In this document: piece after piece, positions 8,513-16,471 of the stretch | Layout: each line of letters starts with the position of its first letter | How positions within the stretch are numbered: the first letter of the stretch is position 1 | Assembly (NCBI GenBank): GCA_902476765.1 | Contig: CABSEJ010000020.1 | Location: 1-31,971 of the forward strand | Direction of reading: 5' to 3' | Source of the DNA: an uncultured Blautia sp. | GTDB lineage: Bacteria; Bacillota; Clostridia; Lachnospirales; Lachnospiraceae | DNA length: 31,971 nt | Made by a program: the position numbers and the translations under genes | Notes under the pieces: generated by a model | What the model saw: the letters and a program-made list of their open reading frames with translations, nothing else | What the model was told of the DNA's origin: nothing | The model's database searches: none

Positions 8513-9535
8513 ATGATAAACGCAAAAGAAGAAATCAAGATTGGGCAGGCCATTGTACATATTTTAGATTCCAGTCTGGGGATGCCGGTGCTGTCCGATA
8601 CCCTGCTGGATATTGGCTCAGATTTTTCGGATTTTCTGAAAGCCCACATTTTTCGTATTGATACCAGCGACGAGGTGAAAAGCTGTACCTTCCAGGAGGA
8701 TTCCCCTGTGTTTTCCCTGGTGGAACAGTGGAATTCAGAACAGTTTGTGGAGCTGTCTCAGAAACTGGCCGTCCAGCTTTATGAGATTATGAATCAAAAT
8801 ATAGACATTCCTCCGGCGGATTTGCTGGTGGTAGAATATGAAGTGGAAAAGCGGAAATACCTGGCTCTTTTAAAGATGAATTACAAGGCATCCTATACCC
8901 ATATGACAAATTCTGACCCCTGGGGCAACAGTAATGATATTGTTAGGCAGAAGGCCATCCTGCCCGGAGAGAGTCAGAAACTGTCCGAGGCGGCTCTTCT
9001 GGACTTTGAGGCCCTCGGTTATGTGCGGCTGGTGGAAAAGAAATATGAGGTCAACGGGGTAAAGACCAATTATTTTTCCAAGCTGTTTTTGAAGTGCAGC
9101 GGCTCCCTGTCCTCCAAAGCCAAGCTGGATATTGTGAATAAAGCAGTGGCCCAGGTGCAGAAAAAATATTTTAATGAGTCGGAGCAGTTCGAGGTGCAGA
9201 TGGAGACAAAGAGCATTCTGAATCAGGAGCTGGAGCAGCAGGGAGGTTTTGAGGTGCCTGCAGTGATAGATAAGATTTTCCGGGAACACCCCCAGATGAA
9301 GGAAGAGGTCCGGGAAAAGCTGGAAAAATATAATCTGACTGAGGCCACGGTGGAACCCCAGAATCCGGCTACTACCAGAAAATTTACGAAGCAGCATCTG
9401 CTGACGGATACGGGAATTGAACTGAAGATTCCCATGGAAGAATACAATAACAAGGACCGGATAGAGTTTATTACCAATCCGGACGGAACCATTTCTCTGC
9501 TGATTAAAAATATCGGCAGTATAGAAAGTAAATAG
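8513..9535 (+). CDS. Nucleoid-associated protein, NdpA/YejK family
   Basis: This 340-residue soluble protein resembles the 37-kDa nucleoid-associated protein family (YejK/NdpA, PF04245). The recognised features are the N-terminal IVHILDSSLGMPVLSD with a following HIFRID, a central region with the SYTHM and KAILPGESQKLSEAAL segments, and a C-terminal FVTNPDGT-like ITNPDGTISLLIKN. Family members bind DNA and associate with the nucleoid in Proteobacteria; the role in Clostridia is poorly known. AAGGAAA precedes the ATG, and the gene follows the ABC permease by 13 bases without a promoter, so it belongs to the same transcript. No membrane segment or signal peptide is seen. Confidence 0.78.
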   Translation: MINAKEEIKIGQAIVHILDSSLGMPVLSDTLLDIGSDFSDFLKAHIFRIDTSDEVKSCTFQEDSPVFSLVEQWNSEQFVELSQKLAVQLYEIMNQNIDIPPADLLVVEYEVEKRKYLALLKMNYKASYTHMTNSDPWGNSNDIVRQKAILPGESQKLSEAALLDFEALGYVRLVEKKYEVNGVKTNYFSKLFLKCSGSLSSKAKLDIVNKAVAQVQKKYFNESEQFEVQMETKSILNQELEQQGGFEVPAVIDKIFREHPQMKEEVREKLEKYNLTEATVEPQNPATTRKFTKQHLLTDTGIELKIPMEEYNNKDRIEFITNPDGTISLLIKNIGSIESK

Positions 9536-9594
9536 AGGCAGAAAGCAGAAAAATCCAAGATATAAAAACAGAGAAGGATAAAACCAAAAAATTA

Positions 9595-10812
9595 TCATGA
9601 GAGGGGCATGTAAACGAAAAGAGTGAACAGCCCCTCTTTTCCTTCTGCTTCCATAGTACCGCCGTATTTTTCGGCGGTTTCTTTTATGCTTTTAAGCCCC
9701 AGGCCATGATTTCCTTTCTCTTTTTTGCTGGTTCCGGGAAGAGGACCTTGGGAGGAAAAGACCAGGGAAGATGGGTTTGTTACTTTTAATACCAGCATAC
9801 CTTTAGCAGCCTTTGTGAAAAGGGTGATTTTTCGCTCTTTGGGCGGAAGCAAAAGGCAGGCCTCCCTGGCGTTGTCCAGGGCATTGCAGAACAGGGCGCA
9901 TAAATCTGCAGGTTCAAAGGGGAGGGGTTCCGGTATTTCTGCCTGAACATGAAAAAGAATCTCGTCCCCGGAAAAAATTTCTTCTTTCTGGCTGAGCAGG
10001 ATGTTTATGGTATGGTCCTTGCAGTAAGTAAAGCTGCGGGATAGGGCAGCGCTGTCTATGAGGCTGCGGATATAGGCCTCTCTTTTTTCCTCCTGTAAAG
10101 AGAGGAGCAGAGACAGGTGGTTGGACATATCATGCCTAAGCCTGAGTATTTGGAAATTCTGTTCCCTTAGATTTTCATAGTAGGCCTGGTTCAGTTGAGC
10201 CAGGTGATTCTCCTGTCGGATTCTTTCCTGTTGGGCCAGAACAATGACAGTGCCCAAAAGCCCTGCAAAGGAAAAGAGAGCCAGAGAAAGAAGAAAAACA
10301 TCCAGATAAGGAAACCACACCGGAGAGAAATAACGGTGGAAATCCAGCACCACCACTCCCAGAACAATTCCCATAGGCGTCAGAGCCAGAAGCAGAAGAA
10401 GTCCCCACAAGGCAGGGGCAAGGGTATATGGCCTTTGAGGCGCCAGCCTTTTTACAGAAAGGAAGAAAAGACAGGCAAAGACTGCCCGGCCATAGTGATA
10501 GGCAGGAAAGCCCACAGAAAGAAAATTGTCGTTTATAGCGCTGAAGGAATAAATCGTACTCCCTATCAAAAATCCCAGAGCTGTTTTCTGGGGGATGGTT
10601 TCTTCACAGGAAATAAGGAGGCAGCCCAGAAAAAAAGCCAGACTAAGGAGAATGTTCACCTTGTCTCCCACATAAATCACCGTGTTTTCTGTAATTATGC
10701 AGGCGAAAAACAGAAGACAGCGGAAATACCAGGCCTTTTTGGGACACAGAAACAAAAGGACAATTTTGTAGAGAAGGAAGGAGGAAAGTAAGCCGCACAG
10801 GAATGCAATCAT
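9595..10812 (-). CDS. GHKL-type (AgrC/LytS-like) sensor histidine kinase
   Basis: A 405-residue membrane kinase paired with the LytTR regulator encoded just upstream. Residues 1 to about 195 contain five to seven hydrophobic segments forming a membrane sensor. A helical stretch around 196-225 leads to the phospho-acceptor box LRHDMSNH with H227. The ATPase domain follows, with the N box CNALDNARE (N310, N314) and the G box NHGLGL (368-373). This is the HPK10/GHKL class that senses peptides or membrane state, rather than the small IM-kinase class normally paired with BceAB transporters. The start at 10812 shares one base with the regulator's stop (TAATG), and AGGAGGG precedes it, so the two are translationally coupled. 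The signal is unknown. Confidence 0.9.
   Translation of the reverse strand: MIAFLCGLLSSFLLYKIVLLFLCPKKAWYFRCLLFFACIITENTVIYVGDKVNILLSLAFFLGCLLISCEETIPQKTALGFLIGSTIYSFSAINDNFLSVGFPAYHYGRAVFACLFFLSVKRLAPQRPYTLAPALWGLLLLLALTPMGIVLGVVVLDFHRYFSPVWFPYLDVFLLSLALFSFAGLLGTVIVLAQQERIRQENHLAQLNQAYYENLREQNFQILRLRHDMSNHLSLLLSLQEEKREAYIRSLIDSAALSRSFTYCKDHTINILLSQKEEIFSGDEILFHVQAEIPEPLPFEPADLCALFCNALDNAREACLLLPPKERKITLFTKAAKGMLVLKVTNPSSLVFSSQGPLPGTSKKEKGNHGLGLKSIKETAEKYGGTMEAEGKEGLFTLFVYMPLS
9600..9640 (+). terminator. Terminator-like hairpin after the NdpA gene, inside the 3' end of the kinase gene
   Basis: Perfect 8-bp arms AGAGGGGC (9600-9607) and GCCCCTCT (9630-9637) are followed by TTT. The loop is long at 22 bases. 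The hairpin lies in the last codons of the convergent kinase gene and could serve both directions, although leftward it lacks an immediate T run. Confidence 0.45.
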
Positions 10813-11528
10813 TACTCTATCCCTCCTTCTGCTATGGCCTTTGTAAGAGCCATCAGAGCCTTATCCTTCAGACTGCGGCTGATGGGAAGCTCTTTGTCCA
10901 AAATTTTTACACTGTTTCTTCCAATGAATTCTACATAAGCGGGATTTACCAGATAGCGCTGGTGAATCCGCACAAAGGAATCTCCCAGTGTTTTTTCTAC
11001 CTGGTCCAACTTTTCGTAGAAGGAATATTCCCGGTTTTTGGCAGATACCACTACCTTTCGGCCCTGACTGTAAAAAAGAACAATATCTTCCAGAGAAAAG
11101 CGGAAAATCCCGTCCATGTTTTTAAAGACAAAATAGCGCTCCCGTTCTTTTTCCAGCCGACTGCGGGCCCGGTCTAAAACAGCGGCCAGCCGTTCCATAT
11201 CCACAGGCTTTAAAAGGTAATCCATAGCCTCTGCCTGGTAACCTTCAAAAACATAATCCTCATAGCCAGTGACAAAGGCCAGCATAAGATTCCGGTCAAA
11301 TTCCCGGATGGCCTGGGCGGTCTGGATGCCGTTTAAATCTTTCATTTCCATATCCAAAAACAGCAAGTCAATCTCTCCGGGATGATTCTCCAGCCATCTG
11401 ACGGCTTTCTGCCCGGAAGAAAATTCATAGACCAGCCTGTCCGAAGTGTCTTCTGTTAATTTTTCCAATGCAAAACCCAGAGTTTCCCTGGCTTCTCGCT
11501 CATCATCACATATGGCAATTTTCAGCAT
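10812..11528 (-). CDS. LytTR-family response regulator
   Basis: A 238-residue two-domain regulator. Residues 1-120 form the receiver: acidic pocket D8-D9, phospho-acceptor D59 in LLFLDMEM, T87 and K107 in YLLKP. Residues about 135-235 form a LytTR DNA-binding domain (FYSQGRKVVV, SFVRIHQRYLVN, LPISRSLK), as in AgrA, LytR and VirR. AGGAGG at 11539-11544 on the minus strand precedes the start. It is divergent from the BceAB-like operon, and the two share a 236-base control region with conspicuous repeats, which makes that operon the obvious candidate target (inference). Confidence 0.93.
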   Translation of the reverse strand: MLKIAICDDEREARETLGFALEKLTEDTSDRLVYEFSSGQKAVRWLENHPGEIDLLFLDMEMKDLNGIQTAQAIREFDRNLMLAFVTGYEDYVFEGYQAEAMDYLLKPVDMERLAAVLDRARSRLEKERERYFVFKNMDGIFRFSLEDIVLFYSQGRKVVVSAKNREYSFYEKLDQVEKTLGDSFVRIHQRYLVNPAYVEFIGRNSVKILDKELPISRSLKDKALMALTKAIAEGGIE

Positions 11529-11566
11529 AGCTCTTTTTCCTCCTGGTGGTCCTAAATGTCCTTTTC

Positions 11567-11572
11567 AGTATA
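11567..11572 (-). promoter_or_regulatory. Extended -10 element for the response regulator/kinase operon
   Basis: The minus strand reads TG-C-TATACT, with the -10 hexamer at 11567-11572. No good -35 sits 17 bases upstream (a pyrimidine-rich stretch is there), which suits a weak or activator-dependent extended -10 promoter. Confidence 0.45.
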
Positions 11573-11606
11573 GCACAAGGGTGGGAGAGGAAGAAGGATT
11601 AAAAAA

Positions 11607-11622
11607 GTTTTGACTGCAAAAC
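11607..11622. promoter_or_regulatory. Palindrome GTTTTG-ACTG-CAAAAC
   Basis: Perfect 6-base arms with a 4-base spacer overlap the left copy of the 14-bp direct repeat. It may be part of a regulator-binding site between the two divergent operons. There is no matching palindrome at the right-hand copy. Confidence 0.35.
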
Positions 11623-11678
11623 TTTACATACAGGCTGCCAAATATAACATTTTCTGCAGGCCTTTGCAAAATTTTACA
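11615..11678 (+). repeat. Direct repeat TGCAAAAYTTTACA, two copies spaced 50 bp
   Basis: Copy 1 is at 11615-11628 and copy 2 at 11665-11678. They match at 13 of 14 positions (C/T at position 8). The start-to-start distance is exactly 50 bp, about five helical turns, so both lie on roughly the same face of DNA. Copy 2 overlaps the likely -35 region of the ABC operon. This fits regulator-binding sites; the regulator is presumably the adjacent LytTR protein, although the spacing differs from the roughly 22-bp period of AgrA-like sites. Confidence 0.55.
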
Positions 11679-11699
11679 GAAAAGCCGTCCTTGTATAAC
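11672..11699 (+). promoter_or_regulatory. Probable promoter of the BceAB-like operon
   Basis: -10 TATAAC lies at 11694-11699, with TTTTAC at 11672-11677 giving a 16-base spacer (or TTTACA at 11673 with a short 15-base spacer). The poor -35/spacer geometry fits an activated promoter. The predicted leader is about 59 bases. Confidence 0.5.
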
Positions 11700-11764
11700 A
11701 GAGAAAAAAATATCCCTTTTTCATCTGTGCTAAGCTGAAAGAAAAAGAAAGTCAGGTGAAGCTT

Positions 11765-12511
11765 ATGTTATATGTAAATGATTTGTGGAAATCTTACACC
11801 GTAGGAAAAAAAGAGTATCCTGTATTAAAGGGAGTCAGCCTGGAGGTTGCCCAGGGAGAATTTGTGGCAGTCATGGGGCCTTCTGGCTCCGGAAAAAGCA
11901 CTCTTTTAAATTGTATTTCCTGTTATATCCCCTTTGAAAAAGGAAAAATCACCTTGGGAGGCATGGAATTAAAAGGAATGGAGGAACAGGAGCTGGCCAG
12001 AGTGAGAAACCAAAAGCTGGGGTTTGTGTTTCAGGATTTTATGCTTTTAGACGGGCTTACCGTGAGAGAAAATGTACTGGTTCCCAGAATCATCCAGGGC
12101 AAAGTGGATAGAGAGACGGAAAACCGCTGCAGCCGCCTTCTGGAACTTTTCGGTATCCGGGAAATCGGGGATAAGTATCCGGTGGAGATTTCAGGAGGAG
12201 AGAAGCAAAGGGCGGCAGTAGCCAGGAGTCTTATCAACAACCCTTTGATGATACTGGCAGACGAGCCCACGGGAAATCTGGACAGTAAGTCCAGCAGGAG
12301 AGTGATTGAATCCTTTATAAGCGCCCAGGAGCAGATGTCCGCCACGATTTTCATGGTGACTCATGACAGCTTTGCGGCTTCTTTTTGCGACAGGGTCATT
12401 CTTCTGAAAGACGGAAAGATATACCGGCAGATGGAAAAAATGGGAGACCGGACGGCTTTTTTGGATGAGCTTTTGGCGGCGATTAAAGAAATGAGTGGTG
12501 ACGAAGTATGA
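11765..12511 (+). CDS. BceA/MacB-like ABC transporter ATPase
   Basis: A 248-residue ATPase of the MacB/LolD/BceA group, which powers FtsX-type permeases. Walker A GPSGSGKS is at 38-45, Q-loop Q90, signature ISGGE at 142-146, Walker B LMILADEP at 161-168, and the H-loop in VTHDSF. I take the ATG at 11765 as start, because AGGTGAA lies five bases upstream of it; the in-frame GTG at 11756 has only a weak site. The stop overlaps the permease start (ATGA). In the known systems, this type of transporter gives resistance to cell-wall-active peptides or shuttles signals to its partner two-component system. Confidence 0.9.
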   Translation: MLYVNDLWKSYTVGKKEYPVLKGVSLEVAQGEFVAVMGPSGSGKSTLLNCISCYIPFEKGKITLGGMELKGMEEQELARVRNQKLGFVFQDFMLLDGLTVRENVLVPRIIQGKVDRETENRCSRLLELFGIREIGDKYPVEISGGEKQRAAVARSLINNPLMILADEPTGNLDSKSSRRVIESFISAQEQMSATIFMVTHDSFAASFCDRVILLKDGKIYRQMEKMGDRTAFLDELLAAIKEMSGDEV

Positions 12512-14619
12512 AAACAAGGAAAGAATTAGAAAGAAAGCTAAGGAGAAAAGACAGAAAACAGGGAACCCTTTATGTGTTTTGTAATTTTATTTCTCTGATG
12601 CTGATTACAGCTTATTCGGCTATGATGGTATCTCCTACCGTACAGAATGTATTTCCTCAGGGAGGGGACAGCCGAAAGCAGATGAATATGGTATTTGTCC
12701 TGGCTGTGGCCGGCTGTGTGGTGTTTACGGTTTATGCCTCCAGCCTGTTCTTCCGGCAGAAGTCCAGACAGATAGGAATCCTGATGGCCCTGGGGGCTTC
12801 CAGAAAAAGGCTGGCTCCGGGGATGTTTGCAGAGGTGGGAATTTTAAGTGGAGTTTCTGCAGTGGCAGGAATTCTGGCAGGAGTGCCTTTTGACATGATG
12901 ATATGGGGGATTTTTTGCCTGTTTGTTTCCACAGAAGAGATGGAGCTTTCCTTTGCGCCGGATTTTCTGGTATTTTCCCTGGCCTTTTTGGTACTGGTAG
13001 TGGCCTGTGCTTGTCTGATGGCCTTCCGATATCTGAGGAAAACCAATATCATGGATGTGGTCCATGAAGAGCATAAAAACGAACCGGTTAAGGAGCTGGG
13101 CGGCTGGTGCGGACCTGTAGGAATCCTGCTGGCTGTAGTGGGAGCTGCAGCAGGATATTTTGCCCCCAGTATCTACATGAATATTGCCCAGAAATATTCC
13201 CCAGCCTGGGTAAATCTGGCTTATGCACCTGCTTTTGCAGGCGTCTATTTGATCATGCTTCATACGGTAGTCCATGGATGGGGCAGACACAAAAAAAATC
13301 CCTACAAAAACATTATAGCCAGAAGCATGATGAAATTTCAGGGCAGGCAGACCGTAAACAGTCTGCTGGTGATTACAGCTCTTATGGCAGGGGGATTTTT
13401 TGCCAGCTTTTATATGCCTACTCTTTTAACCGGCATGTCTGCCCAGACCTCTTCCTGGTCTTACGATTACTGGATGTCTTATCCCAGCCAGAAAGAAATC
13501 CTGCCCCCAGAAGAGGTTCAGGAATTGGCTGATTCCTATCAGGTAAGCCTGAAGGACTGGAAAGAGCTGGAATATGTGATTCTGGCTATGGATGGCACAT
13601 CTCAAAAGGAGAGAGAGGACGGTTCCTTTTACTATGAATATAAGGAGCTTCTGATGGAGGGGAGATTTTTGTCAGAAAGCAGTTTTCGGGAGTTTACAGG
13701 AAAAGACATAGACGTAAAACCGGGAACCTATCAGCCTGTTTCCAATGATGAGGAGACAGGAACCTATTACGCCTATGCCGGTTCTTCTGTTCTGACCAGT
13801 CTTCCGGGGGAGAAAAAGCTGTCCACTTCTTTTGGAGGCTATGCCCATGAAAATATGTTTGCAGGACATATTGCACATTATGTGCTGGATGACCGGGAGT
13901 ATGCTGCCATAACCGCTGAGGTGGGAGAAGAATGGAAGGGCTGTATCCGGGCCTTCCGGGCTGACAATGACAGCTATGAATTTGCTGCCGAACTTTATGA
14001 AAAATACATCAAATGCTTCTCCCGGGAGGAAGGGATTTCTTTTGCCTATGATAAAGTAAGAGCATATACGGCAGCAAAAGAGGGAATAACCTATGATTCT
14101 GCGTACTATTATGTGGATTTATCCAAACCGGACTCAATGGATACCCGGTCTTCCTGGACATATATGCCTAAGTTCAGGGTTCTCAGTGAAAGAGATAACT
14201 TTAAAACCTACGGCGTGTTCCTTATGATGTTTTTGTTTATTTCCATCATATGTTTTGTAGCAGGGGTGATTATCTGTTATACCAGGTGCAGGACCATTGC
14301 CATGATTAACCGGTATATTTTTCAGGATTTGAAGAAGCTGGGAGCACCGCCCCGGTTTTTAAAGAAAGAGGTAGAGAGCCAGTGCAAGAAAATTTTCCGG
14401 ATTCCCTGTTTGGCCGGGGCTTTGCTGATGTATTTGTTCTTCTTTATGATTCTCTTTGTCAATGACAATAAGCTGACCGCCTCTGAGATAAGGGCTCTGG
14501 GGGTCTGCCTGTTTATTTTGATTGCCATGGGTGTGATGGTATATGTGGTTTATCATGGTGTAGTGAGAAAAATACTCCAGGAATTACAGATTCATTCTGG
14601 GAAAAAATACGGAAAATAA
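12508..14619 (+). CDS. BceB-like FtsX-type ABC permease with large extracellular domain
   Basis: A 703-residue permease with a ten-segment layout like BceB/VraG. Membrane segments lie near residues 22-42, 60-82, 108-136, 151-173, 202-220, 238-255, 285-303, 569-592, 634-652 and 665-684. Between the seventh and eighth there is an external domain of about 265 residues (305-568). The FtsX signatures are the cytoplasmic loops QIGILMALGASRK (88-100) and LKKLGAPPRFL before the ninth segment. BceB-type proteins recognise lipid-II-cycle intermediates with bound antimicrobial peptides. Genetically this one is linked to a GHKL/LytTR pair and not the usual BceRS pair. The ligand is unknown, and a role in peptide resistance is inference from family and layout. 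Confidence 0.88.
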   Translation: MKTRKELERKLRRKDRKQGTLYVFCNFISLMLITAYSAMMVSPTVQNVFPQGGDSRKQMNMVFVLAVAGCVVFTVYASSLFFRQKSRQIGILMALGASRKRLAPGMFAEVGILSGVSAVAGILAGVPFDMMIWGIFCLFVSTEEMELSFAPDFLVFSLAFLVLVVACACLMAFRYLRKTNIMDVVHEEHKNEPVKELGGWCGPVGILLAVVGAAAGYFAPSIYMNIAQKYSPAWVNLAYAPAFAGVYLIMLHTVVHGWGRHKKNPYKNIIARSMMKFQGRQTVNSLLVITALMAGGFFASFYMPTLLTGMSAQTSSWSYDYWMSYPSQKEILPPEEVQELADSYQVSLKDWKELEYVILAMDGTSQKEREDGSFYYEYKELLMEGRFLSESSFREFTGKDIDVKPGTYQPVSNDEETGTYYAYAGSSVLTSLPGEKKLSTSFGGYAHENMFAGHIAHYVLDDREYAAITAEVGEEWKGCIRAFRADNDSYEFAAELYEKYIKCFSREEGISFAYDKVRAYTAAKEGITYDSAYYYVDLSKPDSMDTRSSWTYMPKFRVLSERDNFKTYGVFLMMFLFISIICFVAGVIICYTRCRTIAMINRYIFQDLKKLGAPPRFLKKEVESQCKKIFRIPCLAGALLMYLFFFMILFVNDNKLTASEIRALGVCLFILIAMGVMVYVVYHGVVRKILQELQIHSGKKYGK

Positions 14620-14714
14620 GACAGCAGAAAACACAGACAAAAAGCCCTTCCGGTTAAAGGATTTTTTGCTTTTGCCTCTTTTTAGTCATGGATTTTTGTT
14701 ATGGGCTAAAAGGA

Positions 14715-14743
14715 TTGAGATTAAAGAAAAACCATGATATAAT
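14715..14743 (+). promoter_or_regulatory. Strong sigma-A promoter for the symporter gene
   Basis: -35 TTGAGA (14715-14720) and consensus -10 TATAAT (14738-14743) are separated by 17 bases, with an extended -10 TG at 14735-14736. The predicted leader is about 78 bases. Confidence 0.8.
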
Positions 14744-14828
14744 ACCTTACATGTGCCGGGAAGTCGTTATATCTGTAAAATTAAGAAAGCTTTTCCGGCG
14801 GAAAAGAAAAAAGAAGAGGTATTGAAAA

Positions 14829-16196
14829 ATGGAAAGAGAAAAATTTTCTTCCCGCCTTGGCTTTATCCTGATTTCTGCAGGATGCGCTATTGGTCTGGGA
14901 AACGTGTGGCGTTTCCCCTACATCACAGGTAAATACGGCGGGGCGGCCTTTGTGCTGATTTACCTGTTTTTCCTGGTTGTATTGGGACTTCCCATTATGG
15001 TCATGGAATTTTCCGTGGGACGTGCCAGCCAGAAAAGCATTGCAAGGTCCTTTAATGAGTTGGAGAAGAAGGGGACTAAGTGGCATCTTTACCGTTATGT
15101 GGGGATGGCGGGCAACTATCTTCTGATGATGTTTTACACCACCATCGGAGGCTGGATGCTGATTTACTTTTTCAAGATGGTGAAGGGTGATTTTGTGGGA
15201 CTGGACGCAGATGGCGTGGCTCAGGCCTTTTCAACTCTTACCGGAGATTTGAAAACCATGGTTATCTGGATGCTGGTGATTGTAATCCTGGGCTTTCTGG
15301 TTTGCTCTATGGGTCTCCAAAGCGGTGTGGAACGCATCAATAAGACTATGATGGTGGTGCTGTTCCTTCTGATGGTGGTACTGGCTGTAAATTCCAGTCT
15401 GCTGCCGGGAGCTTCTGAGGGATTGAAATTTTATCTGCTGCCGGATTTTGGAAAACTGACGGAATACCCCATTTCCGAGGTTATCTTTGCTGCCATGGGA
15501 CAGGCCTTCTTTACTTTAAGCTGTGGTATAGGCGCCTTGGCTATTTTCGGAAGCTACATAGGAAAAGAGAGAAAACTTACAGGAGAGGCTATCAACATTC
15601 TGGTGCTGGATACGGCGGTGGCTTTGATTGCCGGCCTGATTATCTTCCCGGCCTGCTTTGCCTATGGAATTGACCCGGGAGAGGGTCCCGGATTGATTTT
15701 TGTCACTCTTCCCAATGTATTTAATCATATGGCTATGGGAAGACTGTGGGGCTCCCTGTTTTTCCTGTTTATGACTTTTGCCGCTTTAACTACTATTATT
15801 GCGGTGTTCCAGAATATTATTTCCTGCGTCAGAGATTTATGGGGCTGGAGTCTGAAGAAAGCTTCTTTAATCAACGGCGTGCTGATTGCCGTGCTTTCCC
15901 TGCCCTGTATTTTCGGTATGACTATCTGGAGCGACTTCTCTTTTATCGGAAAGAGCGTTTTGGATTTAGAGGATTTCTTAGTAAGCAATAATATTCTTCC
16001 TCTGGGCTCTCTGGTTTACCTGCTGTTTTGCGTGAACCGCTACGGCTGGGGCTGGGAGAACTTTATCAAAGAAGCCAACACAGGAAGAGGTATTTCCTTC
16101 CCAAGTAAGCTGAGGGTATATTTTACTTATATCCTTCCAATCATAATCCTGTATATTTTCCTGCAGGGCTACTGGAGTCTTTTCCAGACTTTATAA
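14829..16196 (+). CDS. Sodium-dependent transporter, neurotransmitter:sodium symporter (NSS) family
   Basis: A 455-residue polytopic protein with about 11-12 membrane segments. It belongs to the NSS/SNF family (PF00209; LeuT, TnaT and MhsT are bacterial members), which imports amino acids with sodium. The diagnostic first helix is present: SAGCAIGLGNVWRFPY at residues 16-31, with the unwound GLGN at 22-25 that binds sodium and substrate. The GGAAF and MEFSVGR motifs follow, and later ones such as TLSCGIGALAIFGSYI fit helix 6. AGAGGT precedes the ATG. It has its own promoter and a strong terminator, so it is monocistronic. The likely substrate is a hydrophobic or aromatic amino acid (inference from the family). 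Confidence 0.93.
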   Translation: MEREKFSSRLGFILISAGCAIGLGNVWRFPYITGKYGGAAFVLIYLFFLVVLGLPIMVMEFSVGRASQKSIARSFNELEKKGTKWHLYRYVGMAGNYLLMMFYTTIGGWMLIYFFKMVKGDFVGLDADGVAQAFSTLTGDLKTMVIWMLVIVILGFLVCSMGLQSGVERINKTMMVVLFLLMVVLAVNSSLLPGASEGLKFYLLPDFGKLTEYPISEVIFAAMGQAFFTLSCGIGALAIFGSYIGKERKLTGEAINILVLDTAVALIAGLIIFPACFAYGIDPGEGPGLIFVTLPNVFNHMAMGRLWGSLFFLFMTFAALTTIIAVFQNIISCVRDLWGWSLKKASLINGVLIAVLSLPCIFGMTIWSDFSFIGKSVLDLEDFLVSNNILPLGSLVYLLFCVNRYGWGWENFIKEANTGRGISFPSKLRVYFTYILPIIILYIFLQGYWSLFQTL

Positions 16197-16224
16197 GAAG
16201 TAAGGTACAGCCCTTTACAGGGAG

Positions 16225-16269
16225 GCCGGGATACGGAATGGTTTGCTGCCGTTCTGTTCCCGGCTTTTT
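16225..16269 (+). terminator. Intrinsic terminator of the symporter gene
   Basis: Arms GCCGGGA (16225-16231) and TCCCGGC (16258-16264) pair perfectly, with inner ACGG/CCGT pairing, and are followed by five T residues. Confidence 0.85.
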
Positions 16270-16365
16270 CTATCCTCTTCTGCCAGCAGGCAGGCCGTAG
16301 ATTTTCGGTGTTCCGGACCCCATGGCCGAATCGCTATAGGTGTTTTAATTTTTCAGAAAAATTTC

Positions 16366-16394
16366 TTGAAATTGTACACTTTTATAGGTATACT
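16366..16394 (+). promoter_or_regulatory. Sigma-A promoter of the pyrH-to-rseP operon
   Basis: -35 TTGAAA (16366-16371) and -10 TATACT (16389-16394) are separated by 17 bases. The roughly 70-base leader opens with a small hairpin (AAAAGC-GTCA-GCTTTT, 16400-16415), followed by a second (CCTTT/AAAGG, 16417-16433). Neither has a T run. Confidence 0.75.
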
Positions 16395-16471
16395 TAAGAA
16401 AAAGCGTCAGCTTTTGCCTTTACACCCGAAAGGATGGGGCGGATGACCAATAAGATAAAGGAGCTTGTAAG

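Noticed and set aside
14636..14690. Possible terminator after the BceB-like permease
   Set aside because: Only a 4-bp CCTT/AAGG core and an AT-rich outer stem with a bulge can be drawn, although T runs are present. Too weak to annotate.
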